Source: JAMOQA01 sp964420365
GTDB lineage: Bacteria; Acidobacteriota; Polarisedimenticolia; J045
Length of the DNA: 64,000 nt
NCBI GenBank assembly: GCA_964420365.1
Contig: CAYQTA010000005.1
Coordinates: forward strand, 62,001 to 126,000
Reading direction: 5' to 3'
Part shown: positions 18,511-30,224 of the stretch, in pieces
Numbering within the stretch: position 1 is the stretch's first letter
Layout: every line of letters starts with the position of its first letter
Program-made: the position numbers and the translations under genes
The notes under the pieces: generated by a model
Database searches by the model: none
The model's input: the letters and a program-made list of their open reading frames with translations, nothing else
Told to the model about the DNA's origin: nothing

Positions 18511-19445
18511 AGCTGCGAAGCCGGCATCTCCTGGGGATCGCCGGGATGGAGGCCGACGAGATCCGGCTGATCCTGGACACCGCCGAGTCGTTTCTCGAGG
18601 TCTCCGGGCGGGAGATCAAGAAGGTCCCCGTGCTCCGGGGAAAGACGGTGGTCAACTTCTTCGTGGAGCCGTCCACCCGCACCCGGACCTCGTTCGAGCT
18701 GGCGGAGAAGCGGCTCTCCGCCGACACGCTGAACATCAGCGCCTCGACGAGCAGCCTGGTCAAGGGAGAGACCCTTCTCGACACCGTCCGCAACCTCGAG
18801 GCGATGAACCCGGACTTCATCGTGATGCGCCACGCGGAGCCGGGCGCCCACCTGATGATCACCCGGGTGACGAAGGCCTCGGTCGTCAACGCGGGGGACG
18901 GGCCCCACGAGCACCCGACCCAGGCGCTCCTCGACGCGATGACGATCCGTCAGCGGTTCGGGCGACTCCACGACCTCGACGTCGTGATCCTGGGCGACAT
19001 CCTCCACAGCCGGGTCGCCCGGTCGAATATTCACCTCTTGACGACGATGGGCTCCCGGGTGACGGTCTGCGGTCCGCCGACGCTGATCCCCGTCGGCATC
19101 GAGCAGCTCGGCGTGCGCGTCAGCCACGATCCCCGCGAGGCGATCGAGGGGGCGGACGTCGTCATGGTGCTCCGGATGCAGCTCGAGCGGATGAAGACGG
19201 GTTACGTGCCCACCCTCCGGGAGTACGCCCGGCTCTACGCCCTGACGCCGGAGCGGCTCGAGGGGGCGAAGCCGGACGCGATCGTGATGCACCCGGGGCC
19301 GATGAACCGGGGCGTCGAGATCGACAGCCGGATCGCGGACGGTCCCCGGTCGGTGATCCTCGACCAGGTGGCCAACGGCGTCGCCGTGCGGATGGCGGTG
19401 CTCTACCTGCTGGCGGGAGGCGAACGTGAGAACGTTGCTGCTTAG
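18507..19445 (+). CDS. pyrB: Aspartate carbamoyltransferase catalytic subunit
   Basis: Condenses carbamoyl phosphate and aspartate. 312 residues. Carbamoyl-phosphate loop FFVEPSTRTRTSFE, the STSSLVKGET (80s) loop, GDGPHEHPTQALLD, aspartate-binding VLRMQLERM and MHPGPMNRGVEI are intact. No pyrI regulatory subunit gene follows, so this is likely a class B or C enzyme working with PyrC, whose gene overlaps by 20 bases. Confidence 0.97.
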   Translation: MKLRSRHLLGIAGMEADEIRLILDTAESFLEVSGREIKKVPVLRGKTVVNFFVEPSTRTRTSFELAEKRLSADTLNISASTSSLVKGETLLDTVRNLEAMNPDFIVMRHAEPGAHLMITRVTKASVVNAGDGPHEHPTQALLDAMTIRQRFGRLHDLDVVILGDILHSRVARSNIHLLTTMGSRVTVCGPPTLIPVGIEQLGVRVSHDPREAIEGADVVMVLRMQLERMKTGYVPTLREYARLYALTPERLEGAKPDAIVMHPGPMNRGVEIDSRIADGPRSVILDQVANGVAVRMAVLYLLAGGERENVAA

Positions 19446-20709
19446 GCGGGCGCGGGTCCTCGACCCGGCGAGCGGGCTCGACGCGGTCCGGGACGTCCTG
19501 CTGGAGGGAGACCGCGTGGTGAAGGTGGGAGCCCGGATCCCGCGCAGGGAAGGCTCGACCGTCCTCGACCTGGACGGTCTCGTCCTCGTGCCCGGGCTGA
19601 TCGACATGCACGTTCACCTCCGCGAGCCGGGCCAGGAATGGAAGGAGACGATCGCCTCGGGCGCGGCGGCGGCCGCGGCCGGCGGGTTCACCGCGGTCGC
19701 GACGATGGCGAACACGGTCCCGGTCAACGACTGCCGCGCGGTGACCGAGCTGATCGTCGCCGAGGCGAGGCGGCACGCCGCCGTGCGGGTCTACCCGGTA
19801 GGCGCGGTGTCGAAGGGACTCGAGGGCAGGGAGCTCGCCGAGATCGGGGACATGATCGCCGCGGGGGCGGTGGCGATCTCCGACGACGGCCGGGCGATCA
19901 TGGACGGCTCGCTGATGCGCCGGGCCCTCGAGTACTCGCGGATCTTCGGCGTCCCGGTGCTCGCCCACGAGATCGACGAGCAGATGGCGAAGGGCGGCGT
20001 GATCCACGAGGGGAAGGTCTCGACCCTCCTCGGTCTCCCGGGCCAGCCGGCCCACGCCGAGGAGGCGCTGGTCGCCCGGGACCTGCTGATCGCCGAGGAC
20101 ACCGGCGGGCGGCTGCACGTCCAGCACCTGACGACCGCCCGGGGCCTCGAGATGATCCGGCAGGCGAAGAAGCGGGGGGTCCGCGTGACGTGCGAGGTCA
20201 CCCCTCACCACCTGGCCTTGACCGACGAGGCACTGGTCGGGTTCGACACCGACCTGAAGATGGCCCCGCCCCTGCGGCCGGAGAAGGACCGCCAGGCGCT
20301 GGTCCGGGGGCTGCGGGACGGGACGGTGGATGCCGTCGCGACCGACCATGCACCCCACCACCCGGACGAGAAGGCGGTGGAGTTCTCCCGGGCGCCGTTC
20401 GGTACCATCGGGCTGGAGACGGCCGTGCCGGTCTTCCTGACCCGGTTCGTGCACGAGGGAGGAATGGACCTCCTCGCCTTCGCGCGGCTGTTCTCCCTGG
20501 GGCCCGCCCGCGCGCTCGGCGTGCCCGGCGGGACGATCGAGCCGGGGGGGGTCGCGGACCTGACCGTGATCGACCTGGACCGGGAGGGGCGAATCGACCC
20601 GGAGAAGTTCCGCAGCCGGGCCCGGAACACCGCCTTCAAGGGGTGGGCGACCCGCGGAGCCGCGGTGATGACGATCGTCGGGGGACGGGTGGTCCACGAC
20701 GACCGCTGA
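19426..20709 (+). CDS. pyrC: Dihydroorotase, type I
   Basis: Zinc amidohydrolase forming dihydroorotate from carbamoyl aspartate. 427 residues. DMHVHLREPGQEWKET binds the first metals, MANTVPVND and VAISDDGRAI follow, EVTPHHLALTDE supplies metal-binding His, and VDAVATDHAPHHPDEK holds the catalytic Asp; all metal ligands are present, so it is an active-type rather than pseudo-dihydroorotase. GTG start at 19426 lies 20 bases inside pyrB. Confidence 0.97.
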   Translation: MRTLLLRRARVLDPASGLDAVRDVLLEGDRVVKVGARIPRREGSTVLDLDGLVLVPGLIDMHVHLREPGQEWKETIASGAAAAAAGGFTAVATMANTVPVNDCRAVTELIVAEARRHAAVRVYPVGAVSKGLEGRELAEIGDMIAAGAVAISDDGRAIMDGSLMRRALEYSRIFGVPVLAHEIDEQMAKGGVIHEGKVSTLLGLPGQPAHAEEALVARDLLIAEDTGGRLHVQHLTTARGLEMIRQAKKRGVRVTCEVTPHHLALTDEALVGFDTDLKMAPPLRPEKDRQALVRGLRDGTVDAVATDHAPHHPDEKAVEFSRAPFGTIGLETAVPVFLTRFVHEGGMDLLAFARLFSLGPARALGVPGGTIEPGGVADLTVIDLDREGRIDPEKFRSRARNTAFKGWATRGAAVMTIVGGRVVHDDR

Positions 20710-20743
20710 CCCCGGGTCACGGGCGCGCCCTCTCGCGGGGTGC

Positions 20744-20749
20744 TACGAT
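20744..20749 (+). promoter_or_regulatory. -10-like TACGAT ahead of the TPR gene
   Basis: GCTACGATC about 85 bases before the ATG at 20834. The form GCTANGATC recurs at 31613 and 63836 ahead of other genes. Confidence 0.35.
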
Positions 20750-20833
20750 CGCATCGAGGGTGACACCGTGCCGGTACGTCAGGATGACGTGGCGCGGGGC
20801 CCGCGGGGCCGATGCCCTCCGAAGGAGGACCAG

Positions 20834-21856
20834 ATGATCCGCCGCAATCTTCGCCGGACTTTTCCTTTCCTGCTCGTGGCTGCGTTCCTGCTCGGCGGGA
20901 TCGCCCCGGCCGTCTTCGCCGCGCCGAAGGCTCCGCCGGAGGATCCTGCCCTCGCGGACGGCATCAAGCTGATCCGCGACCAGAAGTGGAAGGAAGCGGA
21001 GAAGTGGTTCTGGAGGTTCCTCAAGGAACACCCGGACCATGCCGAGGCGATGCGGAAGTACGGGTTCGTGGAGCTGCGGCGTCCCGGCGGCGACGCGGTC
21101 CGCGCCCGGGAGTTCCTCGAGAAGGCCGATCGCCGCGAGGCCGACAACCCGGTCGGGCTGTTCCTGCTCGCCAAGGCGTACGAGGCGACGAAGGACTGGC
21201 GGGGCGCGAAGGAGGCGTACGATCGCCTGATCGAGCTCGGCCCGGGGAAGGACGACCCGGTACGGGCCGGGGCGGTCCACCTCGCCCGCTTCAACCGGGC
21301 GCTGATCGCGATCCGCGAGAAGGACTGGGACACGGCCGAGAAGCTGCTGGACGTGGTCCTGCGGAGGGATCCGCGCCACGCCTACGCCTGGTACGAGAAG
21401 GCCGGGATCGCGGCGGCCCGGGGGGAGACGGACAGGGCCCTCGAGCTCTACGAGAAGACCCGTGACATGCTGAACCGGTGGGCGCCCTCGGAGGCCTGGA
21501 CGTACCCGCAGAGCCGCTACTCCTACATCCGCGAGAACACCGCGCTCGAGCTGGCGAAGCTCTACCTGGCGAAGGGCGACGCCGCGAAGGCCGAGGAAGT
21601 CCTGCGCCCCGTCGTCGACCTGGTCCGCCTGCGGGCGAAGGCGGGCAGGCAGCGGACGGACACGTCGCCGAAGACTCCCCTCCAGGGGGAGGCCGACCGG
21701 CGCTTCGAGAACGCTCCCTTCTACTACGCGAAGGCGCTGATCGCCCTCGGCAGGAAGAAGGAGGCGAAGAAGCTGCTCAAGGAGTTCTCCCGGATGAAGC
21801 TCGGGGACCCGGAACTCCGGGACGAGGCTCGCCAGCTCTACCGCAAGGTGCGCTGA
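20834..21856 (+). CDS. Exported TPR-repeat protein
   Basis: 340 residues with a signal peptide (1-28, RRNLRRTFPFLLVAAFLLGG, cut near VFAA). Then about six TPR-like helix pairs: KLIRDQKWKEAEKWFWRFLK, AKAYEATKDWRGAKEAYDRL, ALIAIREKDWDTAEKLLDVV, AGIAAARGETDRALELYEK and others. TPRs mediate protein contacts; no enzyme motif is visible. AAGGAGG stands eight bases before ATG 20834. Eleven bases separate it from purC, so it may share that transcript. Function unknown; probably a periplasmic assembly or scaffold protein. Confidence 0.82.
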   Translation: MIRRNLRRTFPFLLVAAFLLGGIAPAVFAAPKAPPEDPALADGIKLIRDQKWKEAEKWFWRFLKEHPDHAEAMRKYGFVELRRPGGDAVRAREFLEKADRREADNPVGLFLLAKAYEATKDWRGAKEAYDRLIELGPGKDDPVRAGAVHLARFNRALIAIREKDWDTAEKLLDVVLRRDPRHAYAWYEKAGIAAARGETDRALELYEKTRDMLNRWAPSEAWTYPQSRYSYIRENTALELAKLYLAKGDAAKAEEVLRPVVDLVRLRAKAGRQRTDTSPKTPLQGEADRRFENAPFYYAKALIALGRKKEAKKLLKEFSRMKLGDPELRDEARQLYRKVR

Positions 21857-21867
21857 CGGGAGGTGCC

Positions 21868-22761
21868 ATGGCCGCCGTCGTCGAGACGAACCTGCCGGGG
21901 ATCCCGCTCCTCGCCCGCGGGAAGGTCCGGGACATCTACGACCTCGGAGACCGGCTGCTGCTGGTCGTCACCGACAGGATCTCCGCCTTCGACGTGATCC
22001 TGCCCCGCCCGATCCCGGACAAGGGGAAGGTGCTCCACCAGGTCAGCTCGTTCTGGTTCCATCACTTCGAGGACGTCGTCCCCAACCACCTGGTCGCGGA
22101 CCGGGTCGACGGGTTCCCGGAGGAGCTGCGGGATCACCGCGAACAGCTCGCCGGCCGGACGGCGCTGGTGAGAAAGGCGAGGATGTTCCCGGTGGAATGC
22201 GTCGCCCGGGGTTACCTCGCCGGCTCGGGTTGGAAGGAGTACCGGGAGACGGGGAAGGTCTGCGGAATCCCGCTGCCTGCCGGCCTGCGCCTTTCCGATC
22301 GGCTGCCCGAACCGATCTTCACGCCGGCGACCAAGGCGGAAGAGGGGGAGCACGACGAGAACATCTCGTTCGACCGGATGGTCGAGATCGTCGGCGGCGA
22401 GGTCGCCGAGAGGCTCCGGGAGCTGACCCTCGACCTGTACCGGCGTGCCGCGGCCTACGCCGAGGAACGGGGGATCATCATCGCGGACACCAAGCTCGAG
22501 TTCGGGATCATCGACGGGGAGATCACGGTCTGCGACGAGATGTTCACCCCGGACAGCTCGCGCTTCTGGCCGGCGGACCGGTACGAGCCGGGAAAGAACC
22601 AGCCCTCCTGGGACAAGCAGTACGTGCGCGACTGGCTCGAGTCGACGGGCTGGGACAAGCGGCCCCCCGCCCCCGAGATGCCGGACGAGGTGGTCGAGGG
22701 GACGCGGCGACGCTACCTCGAGATCCTCGAGTTGCTGACCGGCAGGGGGCTCGTCGAGTAG
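21868..22761 (+). CDS. purC: Phosphoribosylaminoimidazole-succinocarboxamide synthase
   Basis: SAICAR synthetase: joins aspartate to CAIR with ATP in purine synthesis. 297 residues, the longer eukaryote/plant-like size found in many bacteria. RGKVRDIYDLGDRLLLVVT, DRISAFDVILP, VECVARGYLAGSGWKEY, EEGEHDENISF and DTKLEFGI are all present. GGGAGGTGCC before ATG 21868. Two bases separate its stop from the mutS2 start. Confidence 0.97.
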   Translation: MAAVVETNLPGIPLLARGKVRDIYDLGDRLLLVVTDRISAFDVILPRPIPDKGKVLHQVSSFWFHHFEDVVPNHLVADRVDGFPEELRDHREQLAGRTALVRKARMFPVECVARGYLAGSGWKEYRETGKVCGIPLPAGLRLSDRLPEPIFTPATKAEEGEHDENISFDRMVEIVGGEVAERLRELTLDLYRRAAAYAEERGIIIADTKLEFGIIDGEITVCDEMFTPDSSRFWPADRYEPGKNQPSWDKQYVRDWLESTGWDKRPPAPEMPDEVVEGTRRRYLEILELLTGRGLVE

Positions 22762-22763
22762 CG

Positions 22764-25172
22764 ATGCTCGCCGACCGCGAGGTCCTCGAGCGCCTCGAGT
22801 GGCCCAGGGTCCGGGAGATCCTCGCCGAGGGGACCCGCACGCCGATGGGGCGGGAGCAGGCCCTCTCCCTGGTCCCCGGAACGGGTGACCCGGACGTCAC
22901 CGCCGCCCGGGTCGAGCAGCTCCGCCGGTACCACCAGGCGAAGGGACGCCTGCCGGTGACGGCCGTCGAGGATCCCGCGGGCGTCCTGGTGGAGCTCGGC
23001 GTCGCGGGGCGCGTGCTGACCGGGCAGCAGGTCTACGAGACGGTCCGCCTCCTTTCCGTCGCGCGGGACGTGGCCGGTGAGCTGCGGCGGCTCGACCCCG
23101 AGGAGTGGCCGGACATCGGGTCGTTCTGGGCCCGGTTCCCGGTTCTCGACGGGGTGATCGACGGGATCGAGGGGAACCTGACCCCTTCCGGCCACGTCGA
23201 GGACCACGCGAGTCCCGAGCTCGCCCGGATCCGCGGCGAGATCCGCCACCTGTCGGAGACGCTGGAACGGACGCTGCAGAAGATCCTCCGGGCCTCGTGG
23301 ACGGGCCCGGTGCTCCGGGACCGGTACGTCACGATCCGCAACGATCGTTACGTCGTCCCGGTACGGACCGATTCCCCGCGGCGGTTCCACGGGATCGTCC
23401 ACGGCCACTCGGCGAGCGAGAAGACGGTCTTCGTCGAGCCGATCGAGACCGTCGAGATCAACAACAGGCTGGTCGCGCTCCGGGACGAGGAACAGCGGGA
23501 GGAGGAGCGGATCCTCGCCGGTTACACCGAGATGCTCCGGGCGGTCCGGGAGGAGATCGAGACGACGGCCGAGGTGCTGGGCGAGGTCGACCTCCTCGAG
23601 GCGGTCGCCGAGTGGGCCGAGGCGGAGGGGGCGGTCCGGGCCGACCTGGCGGCCGGCGGAGCCTGGCGGCTGGTCCGGGCGCGTCACCCGGTGCTCGAGC
23701 GGACCCTGCGCTCCGCGCGGCCGCCGCGGACGATGGTTCCCCTCGACCTGGACATCGGCCCGGAGACGCGGGTCCTCGTGGTCTCGGGGCCCAATGCCGG
23801 CGGCAAGACCGTCGCCCTCAAGACGCTGGGCCTCGCGGTCCTCCTCGCCCACGCGGGCATCCCGGTGCCCGCCGACGAGGCGCGGTTGCCGCGCGTCACG
23901 AGGGTGTTCGCCGACATCGGCGACGAGCAGTCGATCGCGAGCAGCCTGTCGACGTTTTCATCCCACGTCCGCAACCTGGCCGAGATGGTCCGGGAGGCCC
24001 GGGACGGGGTCCTCTCCCTGGTCGACGAGATCGGGACGGGGACCGATCCCGCGGAGGGGGCGGCCCTCGGCGTGGCGGTCCTCGAGACGCTCCGCGAACG
24101 GGGCAGCCTCGTCGTGGCGACGACCCACCACACCGCGGTCAAGTCCTGGGCGTACCGCGCGGAGGGGGTGACGAACGCCGCCTGCGAGTTCGACGAGACG
24201 ACGATGCGACCGACCTACCGGCTGGTCCAGGGGGTCGCCGGCGCCTCGGTCGGCCTGACGATGGCCGAGCAGCTCGGTCTCGACCCGGTCGTGGTCGATC
24301 GGGCACGGGCCCTGATGGACCCGGCGGGCAAGGAGGCGGCCCGGGCCCTCGACTCGGTCCGCGCGCTCGCCGCGACCCTCGAGCGGGAACGGGCCGAGGT
24401 CCAGGCCCTCCGGCGGAGGCTCGAGGAGGAGCTTGCGGCGGCCCGGGAGAAGGCGCGCCGTGCCGAGGAGCGCCGGCGGCGGGAGTGGGAGGAGCGTCTC
24501 GACACCCTGCTCCGGGAGTTCCGGGCGGAGGCCCAGCGGATGCTCTCGAGGGTGGAGGACGCCCGGGTCCGGAAGTCGATGGAACGGGAGCGGGCCCGCC
24601 GGGAGAAGGAGCTCCGGGAGCGGTTCGCGGGGGAGGAGAGGACGGCGAGGGCCGCCGCGCCGCCGCCCCCGGGATGGACCCCGCGTCCCGGGGAGCGGGT
24701 GTTCTCGGTCCGGCTCGGCAGGGAGGGGGTGGTCCGGGGCCTGCGCGGAAAGGGGGCGGACGTGCTCTTCGGCCGCACCCTCTTCACCGTGCCCCTCGAG
24801 GATCTCCGGCCCCTGGGCTCGCCGCGGGAGGGGGAGCCGCGCGAGGACCGGCCGGGTCTGCGGCGCGCCCGGGTTCCCGACGGAGTGACCGCCGACCTGT
24901 CCGAGAAGGAGGTTCCCCGGGAACTCGTACTGATCGGGAAGCGGGTCGACGAGGCGCTGGCGCTCCTCGACAAGTACCTGGACGATGCCTGCCTCGCGGG
25001 CCTCGCCGAGGTCCGGGTCGTCCACGGTTTCGGTACCGGCCGCCTGAAGAAGGCGGTCCGGGAGTTCCTCGCGGATCACCCGGAGGTCCACGGCTTCCGC
25101 GACGGTGGCAGGGGAGAAGGGGGCGGTGGGGCAACGGTCGTCCGGCTCGTTCCGGGGGAGGGGGGACCATGA
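22764..25172 (+). CDS. mutS2: Endonuclease MutS2 with C-terminal Smr domain
   Basis: MutS-family ATPase linked to recombination suppression and, in Bacillus, to rescue of collided ribosomes. 802 residues. Core HGHSASEKTVFVEP; Walker A VVSGPNAGGKTVALK (about 335-349); LVDEIGTGTDPAEGAA; ATTHHTAVKSWAY. A charged coiled coil (about 530-625) leads to the KOW-like stretch and the Smr nuclease domain (about 720-800), with LVLIGKRVDEALALLDKYLD and VVHGFGTGRLKKAVREFL. No mismatch-recognition domain, as expected for MutS2. The stop overlaps the hydrolase start. Confidence 0.96.
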   Translation: MLADREVLERLEWPRVREILAEGTRTPMGREQALSLVPGTGDPDVTAARVEQLRRYHQAKGRLPVTAVEDPAGVLVELGVAGRVLTGQQVYETVRLLSVARDVAGELRRLDPEEWPDIGSFWARFPVLDGVIDGIEGNLTPSGHVEDHASPELARIRGEIRHLSETLERTLQKILRASWTGPVLRDRYVTIRNDRYVVPVRTDSPRRFHGIVHGHSASEKTVFVEPIETVEINNRLVALRDEEQREEERILAGYTEMLRAVREEIETTAEVLGEVDLLEAVAEWAEAEGAVRADLAAGGAWRLVRARHPVLERTLRSARPPRTMVPLDLDIGPETRVLVVSGPNAGGKTVALKTLGLAVLLAHAGIPVPADEARLPRVTRVFADIGDEQSIASSLSTFSSHVRNLAEMVREARDGVLSLVDEIGTGTDPAEGAALGVAVLETLRERGSLVVATTHHTAVKSWAYRAEGVTNAACEFDETTMRPTYRLVQGVAGASVGLTMAEQLGLDPVVVDRARALMDPAGKEAARALDSVRALAATLERERAEVQALRRRLEEELAAAREKARRAEERRRREWEERLDTLLREFRAEAQRMLSRVEDARVRKSMERERARREKELRERFAGEERTARAAAPPPPGWTPRPGERVFSVRLGREGVVRGLRGKGADVLFGRTLFTVPLEDLRPLGSPREGEPREDRPGLRRARVPDGVTADLSEKEVPRELVLIGKRVDEALALLDKYLDDACLAGLAEVRVVHGFGTGRLKKAVREFLADHPEVHGFRDGGRGEGGGGATVVRLVPGEGGP

Positions 25173-26113
25173 GGGCGAGGCGGCTCCTTCTCGGCGTCCT
25201 CCTGGCGGGAGCGGCCGGGGCGGGGCTCGTCGTCCTTCGCCCCGGGATCGGGCTTGCCGCCTGGCGCCTGGCCGGGCGAGTTCTCCACCATGCCCGCGTG
25301 GGATACGTCCGGGCGGACGGGGAGCGGGTCGCGTACCTGGAGCTCGGATCGGGTCCGCCCGTCGTCCTCGTGCATGGCCTCCGGGGCGAGTCGGTCGTCA
25401 TGCTGCCCCTGGCGTCACGCCTCGCGGCCCGGGGTTGGCGAGTGATCTGTATCGACCTGCCCGGGCACGGTCATTCGCCCGACCCGCGGCGGCCGATGGA
25501 CATCGGGCGGGCGGCGCGGGTGGTCCGGGAGGTGATCCGGGAGCTGGGGCTCGAGCGACCCCCCGTGATCGGGCACTCCCTCGGTGGCTGGATCACCGCG
25601 TGGCTCGCCCTCGAGGACCCGGCCGCCGTCGGTCCGGTGGGCCTGGTGGCTTCCGCCGGCCTTCCCTTCGAGCCGCCCCCCTGGCCGGACCTGCTGCCGC
25701 GGACCACCGCCGAGGCGCGGCGGGGTCTTCGGCTGCTCTTCGCTGATCCGCCCCCTCGTGTACCGGCCCCCGTGCTCTGGTTCGCCTCGCGGCGGCGGGT
25801 GGCGACCAGCCTGGATCTCCTGCGCTCGGCCCTCTCGGGGCGCTACCTGCTGGATGGCCTCCTGCCCGGGATGGCCGTCCCGGCCCTGGTCGTGGCGGGG
25901 GAGGAGGACCACATCGTGCCGCTGCCGGCGGCCCGGGAGATGGCGGCGGAACTGCCCGGCCACCGGATCGAGGTCGTCCCGGGAACCGGGCACATGCTGG
26001 TGATCGAGGCGCCGGACCGGGTGGCGGGGATTCTCGACCGGTTCCTGCGGGGGGAGCGGGTCGGGGCGGGGAACCCTCGGCCGAAAACGGGGACGGAAGC
26101 GACAGGATCGTAA
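25169..26113 (+). CDS. Alpha/beta hydrolase with N-terminal membrane anchor
   Basis: 314 residues. A hydrophobic N-terminus (3-35, after RARR) suggests an anchor or uncleaved signal. VLVHGLRGE, nucleophile GHSLGGWIT (Ser about 142), acid EEDHIVP and base GTGHMLVI complete the triad, so it is probably an active esterase, lipase or C-C hydrolase, substrate unknown. ATG overlaps the mutS2 stop (ATGA). Confidence 0.85.
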   Translation: MRARRLLLGVLLAGAAGAGLVVLRPGIGLAAWRLAGRVLHHARVGYVRADGERVAYLELGSGPPVVLVHGLRGESVVMLPLASRLAARGWRVICIDLPGHGHSPDPRRPMDIGRAARVVREVIRELGLERPPVIGHSLGGWITAWLALEDPAAVGPVGLVASAGLPFEPPPWPDLLPRTTAEARRGLRLLFADPPPRVPAPVLWFASRRRVATSLDLLRSALSGRYLLDGLLPGMAVPALVVAGEEDHIVPLPAAREMAAELPGHRIEVVPGTGHMLVIEAPDRVAGILDRFLRGERVGAGNPRPKTGTEATGS

Positions 26114-26133
26114 CCTGGTAACGTTATCGTAAC
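26110..26133. repeat. Three GTAAC direct repeats enclosing a TAACGTTA palindrome
   Basis: GTAAC at 26110, 26118 and 26129, with the perfect palindrome TAACGTTA at 26119-26126, in an AT-rich patch at the hydrolase stop codon and about 100 bases before the M23 gene promoter. Looks like a regulator-binding patch; unproven. Confidence 0.35.
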
Positions 26134-26233
26134 CGGCGTTCCTTCCCGTCCGCCCGCTCCGTTCCGGGAGCGGTCGGAGGCGTTCGGAAGGTGCCCGGCA
26201 CGGGAGATGAACCGCGTGGGGGAGGGATGGCGT

Positions 26234-26263
26234 TTGCCCGACGTTCCGGCGGGGCGTTATATT
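26234..26263 (+). promoter_or_regulatory. Probable promoter of the M23 peptidase gene
   Basis: TTGCCC (26234-26239), 18-base spacer, TATATT (26258-26263), the most AT-rich -10 seen in the window, 66 bases before the GTG start. Confidence 0.5.
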
Positions 26264-26328
26264 GCGCCCCGACCGGCCCGCCGGGTAGCCACCCGGAACC
26301 GCCCGGGTCCGTTCGCGAGGAGCGAGAC

Positions 26329-27228
26329 GTGTTCTGGCGCCGACACTACACGGTGATGGTGGTCCCGGATGCCCGGGCCAACATGAAGCGCTTCCACCTC
26401 GAGGGGAAGCACCTGGCCCTGGGCCTTTCGGGAGTGGCGGTGATCCTGGCCCTCGCCTTCGCGGCTCCGCTCCTGCTCGCGTGGGGAGTCCGCCTCGATT
26501 CGCGCCTGGCCGCGGTCGAGGCGGAGCGGGACCGGCTGGCGGAGAACAGCGCCTCGATGGAGGCCTCGCTCGCCGACCTGCGGGAAAAGCTCGACCGGTT
26601 CGAGCGGCGGACGGAGAAGCTGGCCGCCCTCGCCGGCCTCGACCTTCCCTCGGTGCAGTCCGGGGGACAGGGGGTCGGCACCGGCATCGAGAACCTGGCG
26701 CCCAGGGCGAAGGCCGACGTGCTCGCCGCCGAGGCGGAGGCGCTGCACGACCGCTCGGACCTGGTCGAGCGTCGCCTCGAGACGGTCGAGCGGGCGATCC
26801 ACTCCCAGTCGGAGAGGCTCGCCCACGTGCCGTCGATCTTCCCGGTTCGCGGCCTGATCGGCGCCGGTTTCGGCTGGCGGCGCGATCCGTTCACCGGCCT
26901 GCGCCAGTTCCACCGGGGGATCGACATCTCCGCCCCGGAGGGTACGCCCGTCCGGGCCCCGGCCGACGGCATCGTCGTCAAGACCGAGCGCAACGGCGGT
27001 TACGGAAAGGTCCTCTACATCTCCCACGGCAACGGGATCGTCACCCGTTACGGGCACCTGTCGGCCTACAGGGTGCGTCCCGGCCAGAAGGTTCGCCGGG
27101 GGGACGTGATCGCCCTCGTCGGGAACACCGGCCGGTCGACCGCTCCGCACCTGCACTACGAGGTCCTGGTCGGCGGCAAGCAGGTCGACCCGATGCGCTA
27201 CATCATGGACGACGGCCTGTTCTACTGA
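26329..27228 (+). CDS. M23 family metallopeptidase, membrane-anchored
   Basis: Zinc peptidoglycan endopeptidase acting in the envelope. 299 residues. One transmembrane helix at about 29-52 (LALGLSGVAVILALAFAAPL), a coiled coil at about 55-115 (LAAVEAERDRLAENSASMEA) and another near 150, then the LytM domain with zinc ligands in FHRGIDISAPEGTPV (HxxxD) and HLHYEV (HxH), plus ISHGNGIVTRYGHLS. All catalytic residues are intact. The layout resembles cell-division or elongation endopeptidases. GTG 26329 is chosen because GAGGAG lies 7 bases ahead and the TATATT promoter lies upstream of it. Confidence 0.92.
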   Translation: MFWRRHYTVMVVPDARANMKRFHLEGKHLALGLSGVAVILALAFAAPLLLAWGVRLDSRLAAVEAERDRLAENSASMEASLADLREKLDRFERRTEKLAALAGLDLPSVQSGGQGVGTGIENLAPRAKADVLAAEAEALHDRSDLVERRLETVERAIHSQSERLAHVPSIFPVRGLIGAGFGWRRDPFTGLRQFHRGIDISAPEGTPVRAPADGIVVKTERNGGYGKVLYISHGNGIVTRYGHLSAYRVRPGQKVRRGDVIALVGNTGRSTAPHLHYEVLVGGKQVDPMRYIMDDGLFY

Positions 27229-27331
27229 GTCCCGGACGAAAGCCGGAGGGGGACGCCCGGTGGCCCGCCGGGGACGGGGAGGGTAGCCTTTCCCCCGCGG
27301 GGGCCGTGCGCCTCCCGCGGGAAGGCGGACG

Positions 27332-30058
<2,727 letters not shown>

Positions 30059-30083
30059 CCGCGGCCGTTCGCCGGCGTTCGCC

Positions 30084-30108
30084 GCGCCCGGGGCTTCGGC
30101 CGGGGCGC
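30084..30108 (+). terminator. GC hairpin with TTCG loop after secA
   Basis: GCGCCC ... GGC-TTCG-GCC ... GGGCGC, an imperfect stem with a stable TTCG loop 25 bases past the secA stop. No T-run follows, so a terminator role is only possible. Confidence 0.3.
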
Positions 30109-30224
30109 GGGTGGTGTACCCCGCGTCCCGGTTCCTGGAGGGGCGGGGTTGACCGGGGGGGACGTGCGACCCACCTTCGCCACGAGGGGAGCCCGCGCAT
30201 GCCGGGCCCCGGCGGAGGTGTCGC

